The notes beneath the pieces are model-generated. The model did not search any database and had not been told where the DNA came from. It saw nothing but the letters and a program-made list of their open reading frames with translations. The position numbers and the translations under genes were made by a program. From Phaffia rhodozyma (Eukaryota; Basidiomycota; Tremellomycetes; Cystofilobasidiales; Mrakiaceae), in the NCBI GenBank assembly GCA_014706385.1, contig JACGZH010000007.1, positions 1,495,501 to 1,559,500 on the forward strand: a stretch of DNA of 64,000 bases, in the 5' to 3' direction. The stretch's first letter is position 1. Every line of letters starts with the position of its first letter. Shown here piece by piece: positions 47,701 through 59,216 of this stretch.

Positions 47701-48026
47701 AGAAGCAGATGAGAATTCTTCGGCACTTTCAGAGGCTGTAGACGTGTATCGCCGTTGCTGTAGGATATAAAGGATGCATGAGTACAATGAAGAGCGTTCC
47801 GCAAAGATACACTCTGAGTTGTCCGCTTACCATGAAAGTGATGCCCATCTAAGAGTTGAAACATCCAGAGATCAGTATAGTTACCCTGACTGGCGATTAT
47901 GATGTGCATAATATAACATTGAAACTATAGCTACTCGATACTTACCATGCAAGCTGAGAAGAAGAGACCCATGCCACAAACGATCCCATAGCCCACTCCT
48001 TGGGAGAGAACAGGCGTGTCAGACAT
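44738..48026 (-). CDS. DUR3: DUR3-type urea/polyamine:cation symporter
   Basis: Fifteen exons: 48026-47946, 47848-47831, 47757-47671, 47589-47569, 47468-47310, 47225-47146, 47066-46945, 46845-46753, 46667-46270, 46167-45972, 45897-45883, 45772-45216, 45125-45036, 44957-44877, 44782-44738; 680 residues. Dur3 landmarks: [68 protein letters not shown] and D-I-Y-K. It belongs to the sodium:solute symporter family, with about 15 membrane helices expected at the plasma membrane. Its cytosolic loop before the last helices is acidic. Three exons of 15, 18 and 21 nt encode parts of membrane helices. Several HGATAA sites lie upstream, suggesting GATA-factor control by nitrogen source. A nitrilase remnant 8 kb away is also nitrogen-related, but the two are not adjacent. 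Confidence 0.93.
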
Positions 48027-50641
48027 TCAAAGAACTGATGAAAGGAGAAGAAGGTAAGAATAGAAGGAGAGACAAGATCTAGTTCGGAAAGTAAAGAGAA
48101 AAGCTATCCAGATGTAAAGCTGACCGAAGCAACCCTTCTTGTAAGAAATCAGCCCATTGAATGGATAAGACTGAGCTTCCTCCAAATATCGAAAAAGCAT
48201 GAAGAAAAGAAGTGACCACATTGATACAATGCTAAAAAGTGGTAGAGATAAGAATTGATAAGGGAAGCTTCGACTGCGCGATAGTTAAAATCAAATCAAT
48301 CCAAAGCAACGCCTGCTTAAACCGAGGATTTCCTAACGTAAGCAAAGTGGCTTATGGTCTCGTGAGCATATGCGATAGACACGGACTACTGAGATAGGCC
48401 AACCGTTTGAGCATGAAAGATACAGATGATAAAAACAGGATGATAACAACAGGATAGAAGGTAGAGGAAGATCAAGACCTGCAAGGCAGAATAAGACTTT
48501 TTTTTCATTGATTTAAAAATCAGAGCGAACCTTCAGTTTGAGCCACATCGAACGCCCCGAGGTGGATCGTTCGGATCGATGGTCTCGACAATAGTTCATG
48601 AGCATCTCTCGCTCAAAAATCCTTTGAAGAATGGGCCTATTAACTGAACATAGCATGTAATGAATGGGTCGATGGATCGATGTCTGGGGCAATGGACAAC
48701 GGACTGATAGAACACGAAGACAGTGATGCGTCGTGAGATGAACTGCACGTTCTTGTTTTTTGAGCTGTAAATTCGTGTTTCTTCCTTCAGATCCTTTCTC
48801 ATTCAGATCTGCCAGTCTCGACGGTCTTCACGCTGCTCTCACCTCGCATTCTCGGGGGTTCTCTTGGCTTCTCCCGTTCTTTACCGTCCGACGCAGAAAC
48901 GTCTCCACTGGGGTGCGCACATCAGCCAAAAGCAAGTGTACCACAAGCTGGCACTTCGTTTATCACAACGACGTCCACGTATTTTTCTGGCCTTCGGGGA
49001 CGGCGTATTCCCATCGTCTTCTCGTGGGAATGATCCTGGCCCGGTAAAGGTGCTGTTGGCCAAGCCGAGAGCCCCTCCGCTGCTCCAGCTTCGTAACGTC
49101 CGGGGGTACTGGATGTCGAGGGCGTGCTTCAAGTGCCATGGCGAGTTCTCTGGAAGAAGCAAAACGTGGGCGCTGAAAGAGTGTCGAAGCATCTGTCGAG
49201 TAAATCGCGTTCTTCTTAATTCTCAAGCTAGTTTCTCAGAATGATGTCTCGGGATAGTGTCTCGAATATTGATCGTTTTCTCTGCTCTTTGTGCTTGCTC
49301 TCAGATTTGGTGAAATGGAAATGCCCATCTGTCTCGCACCATACTCCACCTAGCCGTTCATCAGAAAGATGAGAAGCGAGTATGCTTGTATTCGGCACTG
49401 CTACCACTGCTCCGGTCGCTAAGGCTGAGACTGTTCCATCGATGGGACGAACTAGACCCATGGCCCATGACATCTTGGTGGTCTGTGGTCTGAGGGCACT
49501 TAAGTTCGGAAGGGCCAAGTATCGACCATTATTGGTTGAAGTCGATCTCACTGGACCTAAGGCTCAAAGCTGTCAAACGTCTTACGAAGCCTTCGCTTCT
49601 GTCAAGGATTGACCTGAGCTGGCCTTCTGAAGTAAAGCTGAGATCAGAATGATCCTCTTTTCATCATCGATGGGTCTGTACTAATATTCCTTTTTCTTCT
49701 GTAATAACGGTATTTCTCTACTCCCCTTCTCTCCTTCCTTTCTCTTCCTCCCTTAAGCTAGAATTTCATCATCTTTTCCCCTTCTTTCGTGAAATCTTCT
49801 TTTCCACTTGCCATACAACTATTACGTCATCTATCACTGAACGGAAACCTGAGCAATTTCTATACCTTTCAATAGCCTTTTGTAGCTCAGAGTCTTCCCG
49901 CCATAACATTTCAGCAAACGCGGTTCATAGGGGCTTCAGACTATACAATACATTCTCAGATAACAGAGACAGTAACGGTGAAAGCTGAGGGGGAAAGAAA
50001 AGGCGCGAAGGTAGAGAGAAAGATTTCACAGATAGTTGACGAGAAGAAAAGCTAACTAAGTAAGAGATAGGTACTGATGCTACACAAATCAAATATCTCC
50101 AACACCTTCTCCTCCCAAACCTCTTCAGAACGAGAGTTGGTATTGTAGATCTCAGCCCATCACCGATCCTCGTCTGTTGTTTTCAAGGCGTCTTGTTTGC
50201 TTGGGCCATTCATTTACTTTGCCGAAACACAAAACTCTTAACTTCAAAACTTGAAAGGCGATACTTCCCGAGGAAAGCAGCCTGTTCTCCCCTCGTTCCC
50301 CTAGCCTATTCAACATCTTCATCTTCATCCGTCGAAACAAGTTCGACTATTTGCACCTGAGGGTCACCCATCCGCCTCTTGGGGACCATAGTCATGCCCC
50401 AAAGCTCAAGACAGGCGAACAAAGTGGAAACCAAAGTCGGTTCATCATTCATGCTCTTCTGTCAACATATATCGTTCTCAAAAGCTGATAATCATAAATA
50501 TTGCTCATCTGTCTGTGATCCAGTACAATGTTACTACAGATTGTAGGCCTTCTTTCTTTCTGTTAACTTGGATAGAATTCTTTCACTCACTCTCGTCTGA
50601 ATCTTCCGCTCATAACTCAATCTGATCAGTTCCTGACCTAG
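48027..50641. other. 2.6-kb gap with no recognised gene; GATA motifs near DUR3
   Basis: The proximal 450 nt hold HGATAA sites at 48246-48252, 48256-48262, 48427-48432 and 48441-48446. Between 48,760 and 49,620 base composition turns more GC-rich and carries overlapping open frames: 126 codons on plus, 48864-49244; 107 codons on minus, 49228-49551; 76 codons on plus, 49382-49612. None matches a family I know and none is clearly spliced. This could be a decayed gene, a fast-evolving small gene or a long noncoding RNA. From 49,620 to 50,600 the sequence is AT-rich. The missing 5' exons of the ankyrin gene should lie at its right edge. Confidence 0.4.
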
Positions 50642-53600
50642 GCCTTCATGCGGCAGCCATCTCGGGCAACTATGGCCTCGCTCACTACGCTCTTACTAAC
50701 GGACAGCCAGTACGCCCAACTTCACTTTCTTCCTTTCTCATCCTACAACCAAGGTCTCTTTAGATCGAGAGCGAAGTGCTAAGCTTCTATTATTTCCCAT
50801 TAAAGGAAAATTCTGTTCTTCACGGGTTGCTTCCTCTGCATGCAGCTTGCTCGGGAGGTTCTGAGCCTGTAGTTCGATTGCTGCTCGATAGGGGGGCTGA
50901 CGTCAACGCGCCAAGGTTGGTATAGCTTATTGATAACTTTCTACTACTCCGGACACTGACCGAATGTATATCCTTATGTTTTCCAACCTTAGGCTGCCTC
51001 GTAGGTACAGTAATGAAACGAGGAAAGCACCTAGCGTAGGAGTATCTGGTAAGATTAGCTTCCTTGTAGCAGTATTTTAGTCACTTGTTGAGATGCACTG
51101 TCTAATCTGGCATCATTCAGGATCCGGCCCCCTTCATTTCGCAGCTGCAAACGGCCACTTTGAAATTGTTAAGCTACTTCTCTCCAAGGGTGCAATCTAC
51201 AACAAACTCGATAAGCATGGCCTTACGCCAGAGGATCTTGCCTATGCCAACGGACATGACGATATCGTCTCTGCCCTCCGAGCCTGGGAAACTCTTCAAA
51301 ACAGTATGCGGGAAAGAGATGATTCAGATGGGACACCTGCTATAGCAGAAGAGGGCTCGTTGTTTACTCACGCTGCTCCTCGGCCGAAGTCACGGGTCGG
51401 TTCTGTTGGGAGTGTGAAGAGAGGAATCGAGAACATCGTCCACAGAAGCTCACGAAGAGCTAGCTCGGGCACTTTCACCTCGGATATACATCTACCTAAC
51501 TCTCCCTCCGACCTGCTGTCCCTCCGAAACTTATCCAAATTGTCAATCACCTCTCTCTCCCCCTCTGAATCAGCTCTGTCTACCCACTCTCCTACTGACC
51601 CTCCATCCCGCCGACTAGCCACTGACCCTCCGCCGACTCCTCTGCCTGCACATATCATTCAGCCCCGTCAGCGTAGACCTTCTCTGCCATCTATCATTGA
51701 GAAGGCGGCCTTCCACGTGTCTCACTCGAAACAGCACGGGTATGATCCTACTCCGTCCATTGGTAGATCAAGATCAAAGAGATCGATTGTGTCCGATACA
51801 GATTCTCGGTCGGCCAGCAGCTCTAAAAAAACCACCAGCCATAAATCTCTCCTTCATCTTTTCTCTCATCGCTCTAGTCAGGTCGTTCCTCATGTCGAAG
51901 ATGAGTTCCAGTCGGACGGTTCACAATCCTCCTTACCTTCCAATGCCCCATCTCGAACGGATGATGACAGAAGCCTGTTCAATACAATCAACGCTTTCAC
52001 CAAGAAAAGTTTTCAGCCAGCATCTCCCCGGGGAGGCTCTCTTGATTTGCCCCAAGCCGCTCGAATCGATGAAGAGGATCTTGCAGAAGGCAGACACTGG
52101 ATCTCAAACCCTCCCCCCTCGGCTCCGGCTGTACGAACCACATTCTTCCCATCCTCTCCTATCATCCCTCAATCTGCATCCTCTTCTTTGTCTTCCACTG
52201 CTCCGGGCATAAATTTCAGAATGGATAGGACTACGTCCCGGAGATCCAGTTTTTCCGCACCTTCGCCGGACCCTTCTGACTACGAAAGTGGCTTAGGAGA
52301 ACGTTCCTGGAATCAAAACACCAGTGGAGGAGCTATAAAGTTCAGTGAGGCTGCCTCGAGGTCTCCATTAGGATTAGGGTGGTCCACTACAGATTTAAAC
52401 CGACATTCTCATGTTGACAATAGTTTTGCTGGATACCGTCGATCGATCTCGGGAGAGTCGGCGCCCCGTCGAGGCGATGCCAAAGGAAAAGGACGAGCTA
52501 GCTCGTACAGCGATGGAGATAGTCAAAAATACCTTTCATCTTCTTCGGCCAATGAAGGCTCTTATTATCACGCCTCTCCAATCTCTTCCGAACCTCACTT
52601 TCACTTTGTCAAGCCAACATCACCCTGGCTATCATTGTCCTCCCGAAACCATGAGTACGACTCCGATCGGGGAACGCCGGTCCGATCCGTCTTGGAACGG
52701 TCCTTCACAGCAAACAGTGGCTTCAGTTCGGATGGCTCTTCCCTTCGGAGAGTAGCATCAGCCAATCTCAGACGAAACTCTTTCCACGAATCATCAAAAA
52801 CTTACAGCCTGTCCACAACCAGTCTCGGCGACGCTGCTTCTGGATTCACAGCAATATCAAGCGGACCCTCTCATCATACAAGTAGGGGAGTGAAGAGCCC
52901 AAGATCAAGTTTTTATGGTCCTAAACGCCCGAAAAGTCTCACACTTACTGATTTGAGGGATGGTGACTCAGGTGTCAGGGGCTTTGAATCCCCTTTGACC
53001 TTAAATCACTCTCCAAGCTTGTCCAAAGATACCTCTGCGTCAGAAGACTATGCAGCTCCCATCATACTTGTTTCGGATACATCTACAAGAACTGGACGGC
53101 CCCGCAACATCAGCATTTCCTCAGTTTCCTCCGTTGGATCTACGAAGGGAGGGCCTACATATTCACCTTCATCCAGTGCCACAAATTTTACCAACCCGTC
53201 ATTTCTCTCGTCCGGAGCACCCAGCACCTCATCTGGAGGAGCTCCCTCTATCCCTTCCGTTCCCGAGAATCCTCTTACGTCTCCCACAGATTTCTTGCAA
53301 CAACTATACACATCTAGATCAGAAGCTTCGCTTGCCATTTCCAGAGAGGAGGCTCATCAATTGGTCGAGCAAGCGGAGAGAGCAATCCTTGCTGTGAACC
53401 GTAACTCGGTCGACGGGGCGACCGTGTCACTCTCAGCTCAGCTAGCAGCATACGGAGAGAAGCTTGCTCTGGAACGATCTCTTGCGCAAGGCGAACTGCA
53501 CGAGACGCGAGATCCGAAAGAGGCTTCAGATCGTAGAGACGAGACAGTTCCTACTAGAAGCTTCAAATCCACTTTCATATCGCCATCAGGCTCGGTCACG

Positions 53601-54814
53601 GTTGATTCCCCACACGGATCGGAGAACGAGGACCCAATCCGTTCAGGCAGAAATGACACTGATGATACTCTCAAGGCCGAGAGAATTTCTTCTGATACCG
53701 AGTTGGAGGGGTCTTCTTCATTTGTTTCGACAAAACTGCCATCTGTTTTCACACCAGCAATTTCCAACACCATGCCAACGGCTCTGAATTCACCAGCCTC
53801 TAGTTTGAGTTCGAACTTTGTATCTCGAGCAAAGATGAGCCAACAAACAAAAGATCGAAGAGCATCCAACAAATGTAAGTAGCCACTTTGTTTGAATTTC
53901 GATCAGCAAACTAAACTAACGGGCCGTGTTCATTGGTTTTCTGCATTGTAATGTAAGCTCACAAGAAGCAATCAGCTTCTACCCCTCTGACCCATGTCGC
54001 TTCCACCTCTCTCTCTCCGTCCTCGGTACCGGGCCTGCCCAATGTCTCCCAAATCTATGTGAATCGTGCTGAGGCTTTGCGAAAGAAAGGAATAGAGATT
54101 ACATCTGCTGTCTCTTCTCCCTTGGCGTATCCAATATCCCCTTCCATCCGGAAGGGAACTAGCTCCTCAAATTCAAAACCTTTCGATGACGACAATCAAG
54201 TATGGATTATCTCTGGACACAAACCGAGCACCTTTATCTCAACGGTGCCATCCAAGTGGGGTATACCACCAGGATCCAAATCTAACACTCGAGGACAATT
54301 GCCGTTTTCCAAGCCCTTCAATGGAAGTCCCACTAAAGATTTGAAGACCCATCGTAAATTGAGTGACTCCACAACTTCGAACAGACCTCTTTCAGGCACC
54401 GGTTCATCAGTCACGGCTGTATCGTCTATTCATCCAAATCAACTTTCTTCCAACACCCCCTCTGTATTAAAATTCGCGAGCAATCAACACCGTGGTTCGC
54501 CTCGGTCTTCGCCTCTACACTCTCCGATTCCTTCTCCTCGTAGTACACCTCGACAATCCCCCAGGAATTCTATCTCGCTCTCTATACCTTCCGGATCAAA
54601 TCGTACTTCCTCTGAGCTGATGAGCCAAGAGAAGGATCATAAGCTAGATCAACTGAGAAGCTCTAATGATGAGGGGAACACAGTCGGCAATCGAAATGTT
54701 GGGTTGCATCATGATCTCGAAAACGATAATGGGATGGGTCTGCCCGACGGATCATCTCGAAAGAAACATGGTTGGGGGTCGCGATTCTTCGGAATAAACC
54801 GCAAGAGTTCTTAA
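50642..54814 (+). CDS. Ankyrin-repeat protein with long disordered tail (5' exon not found)
   Basis: Recognised exons: 50642-50709, 50806-50915, 50993-51048, 51121-53874, 53958-54814, about 1280 residues. The first visible exon begins in mid-repeat in phase 1, so at least one 5' exon is missing; no start was convincing between 50330 and 50640. Three ankyrin units are seen: G-L-H-A-A-A-I-S-G-N-Y; G-L-L-P-L-H-A-A-C-S-G-G with L-L-L-D-R-G-A-D-V-N-A-P; and G-P-L-H-F-A-A-A-N-G-H-F-E-I-V-K-L-L-L-S-K-G-A. They are followed by more than 1100 residues rich in Ser, Pro, Thr and Arg. The R-L-P-R-R-Y-S-N-E insert between repeats is, from memory, a conserved feature of a fungal ankyrin family. A helix with E-E-A-H-Q-L-V-E-Q-A-E near residue 750 is the only other ordered-looking part. 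The tail carries many S-P and S-x-R sites, so phosphorylation control is likely. A role in signalling or polarity is inference. Confidence 0.75.
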
Positions 54815-55135
54815 ACTGTTTGTTGTTCAGCATGTATTTCTCTTCAGGCTGTTGCATGATCTACCTCAACACTCCCAACAAGATAATTTTTGCATTATAA
54901 AAAAATAACATTGCCGCACTCTTCTCGTTTTGTTTCGATCGTATATATCGATGTCCCTGCTTTAAGAAGACCTATCTTCTGATTAGCGTTAACGGCACTG
55001 ATCCGAGTTCCTGACATAAATCGACAATAATATCCAACTTGCTAAATCCTGCTTCCTTGAATCAATTCAGTTCTGAGAACAGTATGAAGTCATGAGACGA
55101 TGATAGAGTAAAAAAAGAGAAGAAAAAGAAAAAGT
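54815..55135. other. 3' flank of ankyrin gene
   Basis: AT-rich sequence with no recognised exon. The adenine-rich stretch next to the minus-strand tRNA provides the T run expected for Pol III termination. Confidence 0.35.
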
Positions 55136-55230
55136 TGATGAAGACGAGATTCGAACTCGCGCCACGAATGACTGCGAAACACGGTCGATAAACCTGAACA
55201 CAGCGCCTTAGACCACTCGGCCACTTCACC
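55136..55230 (-). tRNA. tRNA-Leu(CAG), intron-containing
   Basis: Class II tRNA. Acceptor GGTGAAG pairs with CTTCATC, and anticodon stem CTGTG with CGCAG. The anticodon loop starts TTCAGG, anticodon CAG. An intron of about 15 nt follows base 37. The gene lies 2.4 kb from the main tRNA array and closely resembles the Leu(AAG) and Leu(TAG) genes inside it. Confidence 0.92.
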
Positions 55231-55803
55231 TGATGTCTTTATACAAGCAAACATAACTCGGTTTGGAAGACAAACCTTACCTCACAGTTTCAATCTTACA
55301 GACACCATGTTATTTTGTTTGATCTCAAGATGGCGATGAACATCATTCTGCAGTACAAGAGAATGTGTCATCATCGTAGTAGAAGTGCGGAGGTTCACAA
55401 GGAATAAATTCCCCGGGATCGACAAATAGACTCATATCAGCGTCCGATTCCAAGATTGATGTAGAGCGATTGCGGTGAAGGCAAGGGATCAATACTGCTT
55501 TCCATCATGATCACTGTTGAACATCTTTAGATAGTTCGGAGGTCTTAACGCCGTCTCGGTGTTACTTTCTCCGAGCCTTCTTCTGTCCCTCCTTGTCCTC
55601 TCTCTTCAGTCTCCCTTGGCACTTTCCCTCATACAACATAGGGAACAGCCATGCTGTCTTCGTTTCCCTCAACTTCTCTTATCAGCATGGACGGACGTTG
55701 ATCAACGGGTTAAAAAAAACAGGATGTAACCTATCTTTTCCTCCATTCATTTCCCTTATCCCCTTTCTACGATAACCACTCTTTACTTTTCTCCCTATCG
55801 CAC

Positions 55804-57388
55804 ATGACTTCTTTTACTCACACCACCACCCGCATGGCTGCAGTTCAGGCTGAGCCCGTGAGTTAATAGACCGCTCGGTAGATGTTGCGATTAATGTGCC
55901 TGACTGCGTTCCATTCCTTCATCTAATTATTTAGGTCTGGGGCGACCTTCAGGGATCTGTTCGTAAGACGGTTGCCCTCATTGAAGAGGCAGCATCCAAG
56001 GGCATCAAAGTTCTCGTCTTCCCCGAACTCTGGCTGCCTGGATATCCGTTCTGAATCTGGTTCCTTGCTCCTTCCCTGTGGGGTGACTTGTGGAAAAACT
56101 ACCTTGCAAACGGCCTCAAGACAGACTCCGAAGAGATGAACACGATCCGACGAGCGTGTGCTGCGAACGACATCTGGGTGAGTAATGATTAGTCCACTCT
56201 GGACCTTACTTATATAATCATTGACACCTTCGGAATACATAACAACCATTTCTACAGGTCCTTGTCGGTTATGCCGAGAAGAAGGGTTCAAGCATGTGGA
56301 TGTCAACGAGCTGGATCAACAACCAGGTAAGCTTCCGTGTGTTGCCCTCTGTTGTCCTATCGATCATCTTTCTAACTCTGCTTTCTCGCCTATTCATCTA
56401 CTTATCTTCACTTGTCTCTGCTGGTCTCTCATGACTTCCTCTTTTCAGGGCGAGGTCGTCGGTCATCGACGCAAACTGCAGCCCACGGGTGTCGAGCGTG
56501 TCATCTTTGGCAATGCTTCGGGCGATACGGTCAACAATGTCATTGAATCTCCCTTCGGTCGTTTAGGTTCACTGCAGTGCTGGTGAGTCGTCTACTGATT
56601 AGCTGCCTATCGATAATTTTCAAGCTAAGCTAGAGTTTAATTGCACGCAACAGGGAGCATGCTCAGCCGCTACTGAAGTACCACACGGCCTCTCTCCGTA
56701 TGTACAGACTTCTTCTTTGTTAGCCGAACTGCAGTAAATTGATTTCTCTTAATCTACACACACAGATGAGCAAATCCACGCTGCATCATGGCCATGTCTC
56801 TTTCCACACATGGGCCCAGAGCATTCTGGCATGTCGAAGGAGGGAACACTTGCTTTGAATCAAGCATATAGCATGGAGACTGGCGCCTTCTCGCTTGTTG
56901 CAACCTGTGTAATGACAGAGGCAGGAGCCAAGTCGATGGGTTTTACACCTGAGATGTTGGCGGTCTCGTTTCTTGCCTTGCCGGGTGGAGGTGCCAGTCG
57001 TATCATTGGACCGGACGGAAGAGTGCTTGCAGGAGCGGACCTGCCTGGTGATACTGAGACCCTTCTCACTTACGACATCGATCTGGCTGAGATCGAGGTT
57101 GCAAAGCAGCTCATGGACTGTGTAGGACACTATTCTCGACCGGATGTGTTCCGGTAAGTCGCACTGATCATTCTCTATTCTTTGTGATTGTCTGCTGATT
57201 CTGACTCTGCATATTGTAGACTTCAAGTTGCCAACCAACACAATGCGCCGGTCCACTATCATTCTATCAATTCAAAGAATCTTCCCTTGCCGGCTCCGAT
57301 TCAGGGGTTTCCAACTCTCGTTCAGAAGTCCTCCACTGAGAGTTCATTCGACTTGGTCGATGCAACTAGCTTGATGGCTGACGCATAA
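55804..57388 (+). pseudogene. Nitrilase/cyanide-hydratase-type gene with one in-frame UGA
   Basis: Seven exons: 55804-55857, 55935-56177, 56258-56326, 56449-56582, 56654-56697, 56766-57153, 57220-57388; 366 codons. All family hallmarks remain: catalytic Glu in V-F-P-E-L-W-L-P-G-Y-P-F, Lys in H-R-R-K-L-Q-P-T, and nucleophile Cys in G-S-L-Q-C-W-E-H. Splice sites and frame are intact. The only defect is TGA at 56052-56054, straight after G-Y-P-F and just before I-W, where nitrilases carry Trp (G-Y-P-x-W-I-W), so a TGG-to-TGA change explains it. Explanations are a very recent pseudogene, an assembly error, or UGA read-through. If translated it would hydrolyse nitriles or cyanide in the cytosol. 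There is no further decay, which argues for a young event. Confidence 0.85.
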
Positions 57389-57626
57389 TCTGGGTACTAT
57401 TCCTTCCTCACTCTATTTTGTGCTTTTCTTGTTGTAGTTTGATGTATGTACGGATTTCTTAATCACCAAAGCCATGCATACTACAGGCAGATTGCAACAT
57501 AGACACTGGATTAAATAAAATATGAATAGGGAAGATCGACGGTCATCTCGAACTGATGCCCACGCCTCGCGAGGAAACAACAGTAAAAAATGAACAAAAG
57601 AGAATGGACAAAAGAGAGTAATAAAG

Positions 57627-57698
57627 TGGACCCAGCAGGGATTGAACCCGCGGCCTTTCGCATGCAAAGCGAATGTGATACCACTACACCATAAGCCC
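57627..57698 (-). tRNA. tRNA-Ala(TGC)
   Basis: No intron. Anticodon stem TTCGC/GCGAA, loop TTTGCAT. The acceptor GGGCTTA keeps the G3:U70 wobble pair that specifies alanine. First gene of the array. Confidence 0.93.
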
Positions 57699-57738
57699 GT
57701 GTGGGATGGAGGCGTGGTGTGTCGGCCGGTGGGGCGAA

Positions 57739-57818
57739 GTGCGGTGCGGTGCGGTGAGGTGCGGTGCGGTGAGGTGCGGTAAGGTGCGGTGCGGTGAGGT
57801 GCGGCGAGGTGAGGTCTG
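57739..57818. repeat. GCGGT/GAGGT minisatellite between tRNA genes
   Basis: About 16 tandem 5-nt units alternating GCGGT and GAGGT, in the spacer between tRNA-Ala(TGC) and tRNA-Leu(CAA). The strand is strongly purine/G-biased. Confidence 0.9.
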
Positions 57819-57887
57819 GTATGATGCTATCAGAAACAGAGTCTTGGTTGCAAAACCACACGGAATCTCTCGGCGGGGGGCAAAAGA

Positions 57888-57969
57888 TGAACAGAGGGGG
57901 ATTCGAACCCCCGCATCTTGCGATATCAGAACTTGAGTCTGACGCCTTAGACCGCTCGGCCATCTGTCC
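57888..57969 (-). tRNA. tRNA-Leu(CAA)
   Basis: Class II, no intron. Acceptor GGACAGA pairs with TCTGTTC, anticodon stem TCAGA/TCTGA, loop CTCAAGT. The other three Leu genes here all have introns. Confidence 0.93.
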
Positions 57970-58058
57970 GGATGGGGTGCGTGAGGTGTGTGTGGGTGCG
58001 GGAGTGTGCGGGAGTGTGGGCCGGGTAGAGCGAGTGCACCCTGCCCGGGCACACACAC

Positions 58059-58144
58059 GCCCCGTTGGCAGAATGGTAACGCGTCTCCTTCCTACTGTCT
58101 GGTGAGAGAGGTGAAGATTCTGGGTTCAATCCCCAGGCGGGGTT
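58059..58144 (+). tRNA. tRNA-Arg(CCT), intron-containing
   Basis: Acceptor GCCCCGT/GCGGGGT. The D arm and the TCTCC anticodon stem resemble yeast tRNA-Arg(CCU). Loop starts TTCCTA. An intron of about 14 nt follows base 37. The 3' anticodon-stem strand GGTGA leaves one T-T mismatch. Confidence 0.85.
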
Positions 58145-58159
58145 TCTCTTTTTTTGCGG

Positions 58160-58285
58160 CGGGCGTGGTTGGGGTGTGGTTGGGGCGTGGTTGGGGTGTG
58201 AGTGGGGCGTGGTTGGGGTGTGAGTGGGGTGTGAGTGGGGTGTGAGTGAGAATGTGAGTGAGAAGGTGGGTGAGAATGTGGGTGT
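58160..58285. repeat. GGGGYGTGRTT/GTGAGTGG minisatellite
   Basis: Imperfect tandem units of about 10 nt built from GTGGTTGGGGTGT and GTGAGTGGGGTGT, changing gradually to GTGAGAAT units. The minus strand would be C-rich. It lies in the spacer between tRNA-Arg(CCT) and tRNA-Gly(TCC). Confidence 0.85.
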
Positions 58286-58376
58286 ACACGTGAGACGCTT
58301 GGTATGCTGGCGGGCTGTAGAGTGTGGACTGTATGCGCAGGGTATAGGACTGATGTATGTGGACCCTCCCATCAAC

Positions 58377-58448
58377 GGGATGTTCGTATAATGGTTATTA
58401 TTCCAGATTTCCATTCTGGAGACAGGTGTTCGATTCACCTACATCTCA
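58377..58448 (+). tRNA. tRNA-Gly(TCC)
   Basis: No intron. Acceptor GGGATGT/ACATCTC, anticodon stem CCAGA/TCTGG, loop TTTCCAT. A T run suited to Pol III termination follows. Confidence 0.93.
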
Positions 58449-58615
58449 TTTTTGTCATTTTTTTTTGTGCGCGTGGCGGGGGCGGAGGCGGTGGCAGTAC
58501 AAGACACTGTGCGGACGGCGGCAAGACTCTGAGGCACACGACCGGGGCGTGGGAGGGGCTAGTTGGGTGGCGGCGTTGGTGTCTAGGGGTACGGGCCGGG
58601 CTGGGGACTATAACC

Positions 58616-58709
58616 GCCCTGTTAGCTCAATCGGTAGAGCGTCAGACTCTTACCCAGTCTCTTGACAGTTGGCATCTGAAGGCTGGGGGTTCGACCCCCC
58701 CATGGGGCT
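58616..58709 (+). tRNA. tRNA-Lys(CTT), intron-containing
   Basis: Acceptor GCCCTGT/ATGGGGC, D stem GCTC/GAGC, anticodon stem TCAGA/TCTGA, loop starts CTCTTA. An intron of about 21 nt follows base 37. Confidence 0.94.
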
Positions 58710-58927
58710 AGCTTCGTTTTTGTGTGTCGGTGTGATTTTTTGTTTCTGTTTCTGTTTCTGTTTTCGTTCTTTGTGTTTTTGTTTGCTGGCTTGGTGTGCG
58801 CTTGGTGGGCCGTCGACGGTGGAAGGGTGCATGGAGGGTTGAACAGAGGTGAGAGGTGGGTCGGCTGGTGGGTCGCGCGGGCATGTCTGACGATCTGGGC
58901 TGGTAGCACGGACAGACAGACACACAC

Positions 58928-59000
58928 GGGGATTTAGCTCAGTTGGCAGAGCGCAATCTTAGCATGGTTGAGGTCGTGAGTTCGATTCTTACAATCTCCA
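58928..59000 (+). tRNA. tRNA-Ala(AGC)
   Basis: No intron. Acceptor GGGGATT/AATCTCC with G3:U70, anticodon stem CAATC/GGTTG, loop TTAGCAT. Followed by a T run. Confidence 0.94.
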
Positions 59001-59216
59001 CTTTTTTGTGTCGTTTTTGTGTGTTTTTTTGTGTTTTTTGGTAGTCTTTTTTTTTTTTTTTTTTTCCGCCCGCTGCCTTTTTTGCACTCTCTTCTTTCGC
59101 TCTGCTCCTCTCGGTCATGCTCCGTCCTGCCCACCACATCACACACCATGTGTTGCACCGAGACAGGCCGGCTGCTGCGAGCACACTGGCCGACCGGCCG
59201 GACAGGCCTTCATCCA

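Noticed and set aside
57739..58105. Long ORFs through the tRNA array spacers
   Set aside because: They arise from GC-rich minisatellites and run through tRNA genes on both strands, so they are composition artefacts.
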